The notes under the pieces: model-generated
The model's input: only the letters and a program-made list of their open reading frames with translations
The model's database searches: none
What the model was told of the DNA's origin: nothing
Program-made: the position numbers and the translations under genes
Origin: Balanoglossus misakiensis
Lineage: Eukaryota > Hemichordata
Length of the DNA: 64,000 nucleotides
Direction of reading: 5' to 3'
NCBI GenBank assembly: GCA_040954595.2
Contig: CM082579.2
Coordinates: forward strand, 1,364,001-1,428,000
Shown here: positions 1 to 10,498 of the stretch, in pieces
How positions within the stretch are numbered: position 1 is the stretch's first letter
How the letters are laid out: every line of letters starts with the position of its first letter

Positions 1-57
1 TATATTTATTCGCTGAGTTTTCTCTTTGTGATAGACTCTCCTTACCATTCACGACAG

Positions 58-3000
58 GTTGGTCTTTCTCTTTACGTCACCAACATTGGCAGCAGCAGTT
101 TTATTGGCATAGCAGGTTCAGCTGCAGTCGATGGCATAGCAGTTGTCTTCTATGAATTTTCGGTAAGCATGAACATTGAATTCTGTTTAAGTGTGTGCAA
201 AGTCTGGATTTGATTTCATGGGTAAAGTGCCAAACAAGATTTCGTGAGGATAGCAAAGTGTAAAATGAAACACATTCTTTCTTTTCACAGGGTCTTGCAT
301 GCCTGATTTTGATGGGATTCATATTTGTACCTATTTACATCTGTAGTGGGGTAAGTGAATTAACTAGAAATACATCAAATTGTGAGCTACCCACTCTAAA
401 CCATTCAATACAACTACATCATCACAAGACTCAAATACGGCCAAATCATGGAATGGACTAGTGACTATAAAAGTACGCAGGCGCGGCAGTCTCGCTATGG
501 TAGTCACGTTGAGGGCGTATAGCCGCGGTGAGCCCCTCATCACCACATTCTATCGTGGCCCTGTATTCCGAAAACGATCCATCAATGTTCTAGCCTATTT
601 CCTTTCAGTCGTTTACTATGCCCGACTACCTGCAGAAGCGTTTTGGCGGAGAACGCCTTCGTCTGTACATGGCCGGGTCGTCGATATTTCTGGCGATCTT
701 CACAGCATTAGCGGTAAGTTGTCCCTTTGAAAGCAATTATAATATTAATAGTTTGACAGGTGTTAATTTGGAACTGATCACAACAACAACAACCACAGTG
801 TCAATGTTAATTGTTTTTCTCATCGGTAGGCTGAGATGTATGCTGGGTCTATCATCATAAAAGAAGCCGTGGGTTGGGATATTTACGTGTCATGTGTGTC
901 TCTTCTCGCTCTCACGGCCATATACACAGTGTTTGGTAAGTTTCTTCTACGAGGTATCTCTCTCCCAAAAAAATTCAATTTTAACATGGTTCTTTTCACA
1001 TGAACTTTTTGCTTTTCAAAATTGGTTTCGGGGTAACACAATTTATTATTGTTATCTCCAGGTGGATTGACAGCTGTGATTTATACTGATGCTGTCCAGT
1101 CTTTCATCATCATAGCAAGCGCCATCGTCCTCACCATACTGAGTAAGTATCGGTCTACTTTACGTCAAACAAAGAAAACCACCTGTTGATTGCTGATTGG
1201 ATAATATTGGGACACGCATATTTTACCAGTTTTATCTATGTGCGCAATGAACATAAAGTCGTCTTGTGGTCACTTCTGACAGGTTTTGTAGAAATCGGTA
1301 CATATGACGAGTTTAAGAATCTCTACATGGACGCCGTTCCAAACACGACCATCGCCGGGAACTCAACATGTAGCATTCCAACCGAAGAGGCCTGGCATCT
1401 TTTCCGTCCCGTCGACAGCAGCATGCCTTGGCCAGGGACTCTGTTCGGAATCAACATCCTGTCGGCCTATTATTTTTGTACCAATCAGGTCAGGCGTTCT
1501 TCCAACTCCGTCTCAGACTCTGACACTGTTCACCACTGGTGCACACATATATATGTGGATTTAATGGATTGGCACACACTTCTGAATATCGTCAATTTTT
1601 TTCTACATTTCGACAGGTGATCGTACAGAGGTGTCTGGCATCTAAAAACGTCACTCACGCCAAAGCAGGATCCGTTCTTGCGTCTTATTTGAAAATCCTA
1701 CCCTTGTTCCTAATGGTTTGGCCCGGTATGATCAGCAGAATTCTCTACCCAGGTATGTCAGTTGTTTGCATGACGTTAAACCAGCAAAAGGTAAATTCTC
1801 TTCAAGAACTGATAAATAAATCGTGTATGGCGGATGAAAACAAACACGGTTTTTCGCTTCAAAGTTCCTCCATCGAAAATAAGTCATTCTTTCCTAATTA
1901 CAGATGAAGTTGCCTGCACAGATCCCGACGAATGTCTCAAGTACTGTGACAATGCCGCTGGCTGCTCAAACCTGGCCTACCCTATACTTATGATGCGTAT
2001 TATGCCGATGGGTAAATGTTCAACTTCTAGCCTTATTGTAAAGAGTGTGGTTTTAAAACGAATTTCGAAACTATGATGGGTTCAAAATGAAGATATAGTT
2101 TAAAACAAATTGTAATCATTAATTATCACTTACAAATTTTGACAGATTCTTTTTTTCACATTCGTCACCAGGACTACGCGGTTTGATGATGGCCGCCATG
2201 TTGGCTACTATCATGAGCTCATTGACATCTATATTCAATAGTACAAGTACCATGATTACTGTCGATCTGTGGCAGAGACTTCGACCGAAGGCTTCGCAAA
2301 TTGAACTCATGGTTGTTGGAAAGTAAGTTTGTTTGGGTCATTGAGAACTAGCTCGGTATTACGTACATGTCATGGTGACTATATAGCTTTTGAGAATTCC
2401 ATGTTCATTTAACATTGCTGTTTACATATTTTTCGGAACACAGGCTTGTGGTGTTATTATTGGTCGGTATAAGTATTCTATGGTTACCTGTTATCCAAGC
2501 ATTTGGGAACGGTCAACTATTTGTCTACCTTCAGTCAATCGCATCGTATTATGATCCACCTATCATTGCATGCTACATATTGGCAATCTTTTGGTCAAGA
2601 ATGACAGAACCGGTGAGTCATGGATTATTTTTCAGAGTGGTAAATCATTTGCCTTTGTGAAATTGTTTAGAGAATTTTGCAAGCTTCTTTCTAATCGTTT
2701 CACATTTTCCAACAGGCAGCATTTTGGGGTCTGATGATTGGCTTGGTGATCGGCATGACCCGGATGATCCTAGACTTCGTCTTCTCAGCTCCCGGATGTG
2801 GTGAACCTGACGACCGACCCCTGTTGCTATCCACTTTTATGTACCTCTACTTCGCCATATTTCTATTCGGCTTCTCTCTAATATTGATGGTTGTCATAAG
2901 TCTATTCACAACTCCTGTTCCTGACGAAAAGGTGACCATATTTATCAATTTCATTTTTAAATCGCTTAATTTAAAGTAATAAGCCTTCGGACGTCATATA

Positions 3001-3591
3001 TGATGGACACACATAACAACCTGTTGAATATATTCCCCTAAAGCTTATTCGTCTGACGTGGTGGACTCGTCACTCCAAAGAGGAACTAGTAGAAATGACA
3101 GCAGACGACGACAAAAAGGCAGAGGAGATAGAAATGTATGAAAACAAAGGCATGGACGATAACGAGAACGAAGCAGAGGACGAGAAAACTGAAAAGAATG
3201 ACGTCACAGAAAATGAAGAATCCGAGCAGGTGCGGGTCGATGACGCTCCTGAGGAAAGTGAAGGTAAGTTAACGTTTTCTGGACTCCCCACACTATCAAA
3301 TGTTGACGTTCGACACAGGATGACTCAAAGCTGAAAATCGCTTTGCCAGAAATTCATAATGTAAGTGTGTTCCTGCTTGTCTGTTCCTCCACAGATCGTT
3401 CGGTTTGGCGGCGTGGATTCGACTGGTTGTGCGGTTTTAACAAAGACCAGAAGCTCACTGAAGAAGAGATGGCGCAGATGGAGAAAGAGATGTGTTCCCT
3501 GGATGAAGATCCTTTCTGGGCGACAGTTGTGAACGTTGCGGGCGTTGCAACTTTGGCACTGGGCGCTTTCTGTTGGGGTTTCTTCGCATAA
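58..3591 (+). CDS. SLC5-family sodium/solute symporter (SGLT-type), 5' exons missing
   Basis: Thirteen exons can be joined in one frame: 58-162, 291-350, 609-713, 830-935, 1062-1142, 1283-1488, 1617-1752, 1904-2011, 2172-2322, 2444-2612, 2716-2931, 3044-3263 and 3395-3591. All have AG/GT borders and matching phases, and together give 619 residues plus TAA. The protein follows human SGLT1 from TM1 to the C-terminal helix: TNIGSSSF in TM1, [18 protein letters not shown], the PWPG loop, [11 protein letters not shown], the paired-Cys loop before IAYP-like [22 protein letters not shown], and a final helix ending in FFA. These are plasma-membrane proteins that move a sugar, polyol or similar solute with sodium. 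About 60 N-terminal residues lie upstream of the window. The loop before the last helix is very acidic. The residue at the SGLT1 H83 position is Ser, so the substrate may not be glucose. The family call is firm; the subtype (SGLT, SMIT or SGLT4/5-like) is not. Confidence 0.93.
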
Positions 3592-4047
3592 AGGCTTCAA
3601 TCAGAACATTTAAAACATAAAAATGTGATTTCCATGAACATTCCTTCAACGTATAGAGAACCTTCAATGCAGTGGCAGAGTGAATGAGTACATGAATTAT
3701 ATATTATATGAGTAAATTATTATAATAAAGGAAGTATGGATAACTTTTGGGACATAACCGGTTGGAGAAGGCAAACGGTTGTCAAATCACGATCAATTCT
3801 CTAGTACCTCCATGATTTCAGTTAGCTGCTCCGTCTGCATTTATATTGTTTAGGAGGAGTTCATCAAGGGCTTTCTTTCTCTGCTCTTGTGTCAATTCTT
3901 TGTCTTCTTTCCGCCGATGCTTCTGGCCAAGTCTTCGTCTTCTGCTGTTATGAAAACCATGTAGAGTGGACAGCAAAGTAAACGGACGAATATGTTTCTC
4001 TAGATTTCGTCGAATAAAGAACTAGCTGCTGCAGCCTTTTATACAGA
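3592..4047 (+). other. 3' UTR of the SLC5 gene and short spacer
   Basis: No reading frame of note. The stretch holds the 3' end of the symporter transcript, with a poly(A) signal at 3724-3729 followed by unremarkable AT-rich spacer up to the tRNA gene. Confidence 0.5.
3724..3729 (+). promoter_or_regulatory. Poly(A) signal AATAAA of the SLC5 gene
   Basis: A canonical hexamer 133 bases after the symporter stop codon, inside an A/T-rich run. It is the first AATAAA after the stop, so it is the likely 3' end signal. Confidence 0.6.
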
Positions 4048-4120
4048 GCCCGGTTAGCTCAGTCGGTAGAGCGTGGGACTTTTAATCCTAAGGTCAAGGG
4101 TTCGACCCCCTTAGCGGGCG
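4048..4120 (+). tRNA. tRNA-Lys (anticodon TTT), copy 1
   Basis: A 73-base cloverleaf with D arm GCTC-AGTCGGTA-GAGC, anticodon loop CTTTTAA (anticodon TTT), variable loop AGGTC, T arm AAGGG-TTCGACC-CCCTT and a G discriminator. The A box (TAGCTCAGTCGG) and B box (GGTTCGACC) are intact. The acceptor stem has six pairs and one G:G mismatch at position 6:67, shared with the second copy at 16792-16864, and the anticodon stem has one G:U wobble. A seven-T run follows as terminator. CCA is not encoded, as is normal for eukaryotes. The mismatch leaves open that the gene is decaying, but two identical copies make function likely. Confidence 0.88.
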
Positions 4121-4948
4121 TAGTTTTTTTAAAAACCATAGTGACTACAATATTCGACTATTGTTTTAGTGTTATTACTAATTAATAAGTATTGAGAGGT
4201 CGAGGACATGTGTATAAAACGTGGGAACGTTGTATTTCCTGTATACTGTAATCCTTTTGGAGAGGGACCCTATTTTATTGCATTTAGTAATCCATAGATT
4301 CAAATCACTTGCGTAATCCCTTAATACTAAATCCTTAAAGTTCCTTTGTCTCATTTTGTTCAATTATCCAACGCTCACGTCCACGTAAATAAAACAGAGG
4401 CTAAATGCATGTGATTAAAATGGATTTTTAAAATTAATTTTGCACTTAATTTCTCTGTCCAATTTCCCACGCTTTTGACGCAAATCATGCATTATTCGCT
4501 GTTGAGCCAAAACTTCTCTTGCACTTATATCCCAGGCGGATGAGCATACAAACTGTCTTTTAAGCCTATATTAGGAAATTCTTCTTTGGATTTGACAAAT
4601 ACATTCCCTCTACTGTCTATGGCTCCACAGTCGTCTTTTTTCCATACGGAACAGCGCCACCACTCACCTGATTTCAGCCGGGCGACGTGGGTGTGGCCAG
4701 AGGTGACACTAATTTGCATATAACCTTTCCACTGTTCGTTAACCGGAAGAGAAAGCAAGGCGGTCAGCTTGGACGTTGGGTGTGGTGAATGTGTACAGTG
4801 TGATTAAAAAAGGTGACGCCCGTTGAGTAAGTGAGTAAGCTAGCGGACAGGAAGAAGCAGGCATATTATTCAGTGTGTTGACGCGGTGAATACATACTCT
4901 GGCGGTCGTTCTTCATCACGTTTTCAGGAGAAGGTGAAACACAACAAA
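4121..4948. other. Spacer and probable 5' UTR of the M6 gene
   Basis: No recognised gene. The last one to two hundred bases before the M6 start are probably its 5' leader, with no clear TATA box. A 77-codon minus-strand open frame (4525-4758) with a TTG start has no recognisable homology and was not called. Confidence 0.35.
4124..4130 (+). terminator. Pol III T-run terminator of tRNA-Lys copy 1
   Basis: Seven consecutive T residues start three bases after the discriminator base, the usual RNA polymerase III stop. Confidence 0.75.
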
Positions 4949-7900
4949 ATGGGTGAGTAAAAGTTTTAAGGCGTTGGTAGTACTGTAGTACATTTTTTCA
5001 AAGCAAACACGCTTTCTACCTTGACTCTGTGATAACCTGCCTGTGGTAACGTCAACACTAGTCAAGTCTGAATTTTGTTCACGTTATCCTGTCGGAAAAA
5101 ATCTTCCAATCCCATCATTTTGCAACTAACATTTAGTCGTCAGCTAGTGGCAGTACCTGTTAATTAAATGTGGTTACCTGTCACACAGGTAAATTCGTCG
5201 GGGGGGGGGGGGGGGGGGGAGATAAGAAACGTTGCGTGAAGTATTTTTATGACGTCTCTAAATTATTACAGGTTGTAAAACGTGAATAGCTGTCGCGATG
5301 ACAAGTGGTTTAAAATTTACCAGTATTAACAAGTACGTACACACAAACGGCCTCAATATAGATCAGAGGCCTACACTACAGTACAGGTGGTTACGTGAAA
5401 TTACTACCAACCAACAGAAGAAAAAAATCAAAATGGAGACGCAAAATCGAGTATGGTCATATCAAAGTATGAAACGAAATAATTTCCAGTTTGAACGTGT
5501 AAACTTGGTGAGGGGGAATGGTTTTCCGTTTTTGTTGTAGGCCGGTGACTTGAACAAAGACCCCTGGCTTAGTATAGACAATATGTAATCGATAAATTTG
5601 ATTGGATATGCCACTGACCTGGAAGACGTTTTGCAAAAATCTTTGTCTTAATCAAATATACAGCAAATCATAACAGGAACTTCGATACAGAAATTTTTGT
5701 GTATTACTATAATATATATTCAACAAGTGTCAGTATGGTAGACCTTGCTGAAATTGGTAATGAACTGAAGCTCAAAAATGTCTCCCAATGTTGACTTAAC
5801 AGTCAAGATACTTCAAAGCCTAAAAACAAATAACTCCCTTTTCAAACAACAGGTACTATGTTGACATTTCAACCTGACTTGATATTTTCAGCATGTATCA
5901 TTATTCTTCTGAAAAAGAGGATCTATTTAACTAGAAAAACAGGTGATGTGTCATGATAAATATTTGATCAAACAAACCCAGGAGATAACCCTGAAATGAC
6001 AGGCGCCTGATCATATTTAGTCTTTGCAAACATTGTATGTTAAAGTGAACTCTGGTTTACAATTACTGCTGTCCTTATAGCTTGTAATACCCTCTTTCCA
6101 ACATTTTGTAAATAAGTTTATAGCTGCCAAAAAAGGTGAATTGCTTGTAAGCCTTTTTACATTGAAATCCACATTACCAGCTATTGCGTATTACAACCGT
6201 ACGTTCATCTGACGGCTTTTTGTAAATAGGGGTAAACTCCAAGGTTAAAAACCAGTGACTAAGCCCATCCCAATGTGTGTCCAATGAACGATCAGTAAAT
6301 GTCATGGCTTTGTGAAGTTGTAAGAGGCAAGATGTGTCAACAGAATAAAAAAATGTTACTGCTATGGAAAACTTTGAAGAGTTGGCTTTGTGGTTTCTGT
6401 GTATCAGCTTATAAATGATAATCCTCTGATCTGAAAGCCTTCGAAGGTCTGGTGTAGTATACATGGACATGCCTGTGGTAAGCCCATTAATCAGGATACA
6501 GAAGTATTCATTGGGACACGTGTTAAATTACATTGTCCCACCATTGATTAATTCAAAGCAATAACTGGACTGGCACTGTTACCTTTCATATTATGTAAGG
6601 GAGTTAACTGTGCATTGGAGTTATCTTGAACGCATATATAGCATAAATCTAAACTAGTGATCTTTAGGTCACTGGAGGGTCAACATTGTTTGAGATTAGT
6701 TCATCCAATGGTCATTGGTTGCTATGGTGATAGATAGTCAGTTGAGAGATTTTAAATCTATCACTGAAGCGGGGATATAAGCTTAGAACTGAATGCTGGA
6801 CACTGGTGATTGTTTTCAGCATGAAATTTGGTCTCATCCTTCCATGACGATGGTTCGACTGAGTCATTTTTCAGCCGGATTTAAGCGGAAACCCCTGCCC
6901 CAGTCCTGGAGTGTTTACAATATCGGTGCCAAAACCTGATTTTTTACAACCCAGAAATGATATCAACACATGCTGTGCTGAGAAATTGACGTCATAGGGC
7001 AGAGACCTTGAAATATACAGTAGTAAACAATGTGAAGTGGGATTCCTTCGTGATTACCAGGAATATGAATTTAGTTGTCTAGACCAGTGTGTGGAACGTA
7101 ATAACTAAAGTGATCTGTAATGTCTGCAGTGAAAATATTCAGACCACAATATTTAGCAGAGTGTTACTTCAAATATAAAAATAACTTAGTGTTAACAAAA
7201 ATCCTAATGTTTACATTTCCCATGTGTGATCATGAAAGTCAGTTATGTTTTAAAATATGTACATTTTTTTGTTTCCTGTCTTTTGAGAACTCTATTGTAA
7301 ATGTGCAGTCAACCATTGCTGTTCCATTAATACACCACCGTATTCAGTAGCCTAGGCTTTTGACTGCCATGTGTGGCGGATATCATTCAGGAAGTAAAAG
7401 CCTAGTTTATCACTCTGTGTATAATGTATGTGACACTGACAGTACGCTTCAGCTGAACACTGTCCCAGCCACAGTAGAAGGAAGTTGAATTTGCTTCTGT
7501 CCTGAGGCAAAACTCAATAGTCGGGATGAGCAAATCCTTTTCACATAACTCTCACAGCCCTACTTTCAGCTAGATCGCTGGCAGGGTTGGAAATACCAAC
7601 TATCACTTTGGTATGTCACATACCAGAAATGATTCCATCCATGGATAATGATTTCAATTCGTATGCATGAACATACATGTATATGCATGGCATATTGAGT
7701 GACACTGTAACACAAGCGGCAGTACAGTGTGACCCCTGTCTTAACTATGTGAGATCTTGTGAACTCTAGTAAGTTGAGAACATACACACCGGGATGCCAA
7801 GTGTGCAGACGTTCACCTCAGCATTGTTAGGTCTGGTAAATACATACACGTCACCAGACTGTGGAAATTGTTTTGAAATGATTCTGTGGTTGAATCCTAG

Positions 7901-10498
7901 CAGGGTGTATACATATGTGTGACCCTGACTGGGGGGTCAAGTCTGAGAACCTGGTGACTTCTCTTTCAAGTACCAGGTAGCTTCAGTGTTGGTCTTTTTA
8001 ACATTATTCAACACACATATGATGTAAGGTGCCTCCCGCAATCTGCAGTATGTCTAAGCTAAAGATATGAATATATATAAAGTATTATGTAATTTATAAT
8101 CATATTTAGTTTGGGATTTAACTGGGAGTCATGATGCCAGAGAGGCCAGTGAATTGGAGAGCAGATATCACGAACAATCAATTGCTGCCCCAACCGAGGT
8201 CAAAGTCATGCATATCAATAAATGCAAGTTTTATGATCTTTTTCAGGGTGCTTTGACTGTCTTGCCCTCACGCCATTTGCATCATTGATAGCAACAATTA
8301 TTCTAGCAGTCGGTGTGGGTCTCTTCTGTGGCTGTGGGTTGTATGCCCTGGATGAAACATGTAAGATGTTTAAGGCTGCAGACCTCTACCTATGTGACTG
8401 TTTAGAGTCAGGTGGCACAGACTATCAGTATCAATCTAACTTTGAATCACTGTAAGTATTATTCAGACTTTTGATATTTTTCAAGACCCAGGTGATCACC
8501 CTCAAAAGAACGAATTAAAAATTCTTCTTTTCCACCTATTGAATGGAGTAACAGTTAATGTACATGAGATGTACATGCATTTTGTAATGCGCTAAAAGAA
8601 ATGAATATTATTACATCAATAACAATGTGAGGATAAACACAAATTGATGATCTAAATACATGTCATCATGGTTCTGTTTAGGGAGTCAACGTCTTTTGAT
8701 TAAAAAAACCCTGAAAAAGCATCCAAATTTTACAGCTATTAATACTGATATAGTGTGAACCAAGCAAATGTACATTCGTGTGTACGTAAATGCAGATCAT
8801 ACATATATTTTGTACATTTCTTTCCTTTCAGACGTGAGATCCTTTTTTGGACAATCATCGGTGTCACTGCCTTCATGGGAATTTGGGCTATCATCTTATT
8901 GGTCCTCAGTTTCCTGTCAACCTACAAATCCAAAACTCAAGTTTATGGAGGAGAATCTGTTTCATGTGGAGGATTTGTGTGTAATGCTTTTGTAAGTTTG
9001 AATATTTTCTAACAAGTACCTTGAAATACTGTAAACCGGGAAATTTTTGCGACAGGAAATTTTCATGATGACAAAATTAGGCAACTTTTACACAACAAAA
9101 AATAAAAGGTGTACTCAGATTTGCGTCTCTATTTTTTAAATTGCAGTTCATATTCCTTAACTATGTCCTGACCTTGGGTTGGTTGCTAGCTGCGGCATTG
9201 GCCTTGATTCCTATTATGTCTATCGTGATGTTTTTGGCAAGTGTGTACTGTCCACCATCAGGGTCGTCAGATGTCCCCTTAGATTTACAGTTATATGGTA
9301 AGTGTGGAATACATACTCAAGTTGCCTATCTGTTGTGTGTTGGTCGTGAACCAAGATACAGTGACCTAGCTAATCTGAAATGTCCATGAATTAAGGAGCC
9401 AGTGATGTTGTCTTCTTTCCACACAGGTTATCCCATTGATTCGAGGGTACTAGAATCCAACGTCACAAGCCCAACTACCTGTGAAGAAAACTATGTGGTT
9501 CCAATTGGTACTAAACTTGACGATTTTTGTACTGATGTAAGTTCAAAAGATTTGCACATTTAACTTTCAAGGTTTTGTTGGACACAGCAGAACTTTTTGA
9601 ATAAACTTGTTTGGTCATTTATAAAATATCAGACAGACAGACAGACAGACACAAACACACACAAATGCATGCATGCACATTTTGATATATGTGTTATCGG
9701 GGCAAATAGTAATGTCATGGAAGTATTCATATGTTGTGCCCGCTAACCCCCCTCCCCCTCATGGGAATGACGAGCAGAAATATTTGTTATTTAACTTATT
9801 GGAACAGTATAAACAAAAATAATCAAATTAGTGTAACACTGGTGTTGTGAGAACATTTCCATCAATTAATCAAAGAATTAATCAAAGATATTTATACACA
9901 ATATTTTTTCCAGGCTAAACATCTCCAACTCTGGTGGGGCTTATTCTTTGGCGCGTGCTGCCTTGTTGTGATTGGACTGGTAAGTGTCTAGAATTGTGTC
10001 TTGTAAGAAAGGTTGAATCTGAATGGTAAACACTGATTATTCATTTTGATTATTCAGTTTTTCACTCTCGTGTCTACAAGTGTGCGTGGTCTGACGTTGA
10101 TTCTCTATAGATCCTCATGTAGAATAATATAAACAGTGTCTTGTATCAAACATAATTACCGGTAATGGGAAAAGGGCAGCGAGAGAGAGTCTTTGTCTAT
10201 CTAACGTTAGGTGTGAAAGAGTTGTATATATGTTGGCCCCAAGAGTAATCATCTCTATAGAACTGGTTCTGATTCTGAAAAGAATGATAAATTCTGAGTG
10301 ATGCATTTCTGACAGTCTCCCTATTTGTCTCCAACGCAGGTTCATTTCCTGATGTGCATGTCAGCAAACTATGCCTACGTCAAAGCTGGCCTCAAGAAAA
10401 GTGACTACGAAGAGAAGAAGTACCAGGAAGAACAGGAACTCAATGACCTTTCAGCCTACCGCTCAAGTGACAGAATAGCACCCTATGGCCCCTACTGA
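4949..10498 (+). CDS. M6: Proteolipid protein of the PLP/DM20/M6 family
   Basis: Seven coding exons join without frame breaks: 4949-4952, 8247-8451, 8832-8991, 9147-9297, 9427-9536, 9914-9979 and 10340-10498, giving 284 residues. The protein starts MGCFDC, the palmitoylated N-terminal cysteine signature of the family, followed by TM1 with PFASLIAT and LFCGCG (about residues 10-36). TM2 is at about 73-99, TM3 at about 124-155 and TM4 at about 211-236. The large second extracellular loop has three cysteines and an NVT glycosylation site. The charged tail (KKSDYEEKKY onward) is cytoplasmic. Exon 1 encodes only the start codon plus one base, the same layout as vertebrate PLP1/GPM6 genes. Family members shape neuronal or epithelial membranes and filopodia; that role is inferred here. 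Only one family member is present in the window. Confidence 0.93.
4953..8246 (+). other. First intron of the M6 gene (3.3 kb)
   Basis: GTGAGT donor and TTTTTCAG acceptor. It contains a 20-base G run at 5200-5219 and no recognisable exon or transposon. First introns of this family often hold alternative promoters, but nothing in the sequence shows one here. Confidence 0.7.
5200..5219 (+). repeat. Homopolymer G run (20 bases)
   Basis: Twenty uninterrupted G residues in the first M6 intron, isolated in an AT-rich surrounding. It could fold as a G-quadruplex on this strand, or its length could be a sequencing or assembly artefact. Confidence 0.9.
9631..9650 (+). repeat. AGAC microsatellite in an M6 intron
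   Basis: Five tandem AGAC units, followed by CA-rich and ATGC-rich simple sequence, within the intron between exons 5 and 6. Confidence 0.85.

Noticed and set aside
4525-4758. 77-codon minus-strand ORF with a possible internal donor
   Set aside because: Non-ATG start, no recognised homology, no partner exon; antisense to the probable M6 promoter and leader region.
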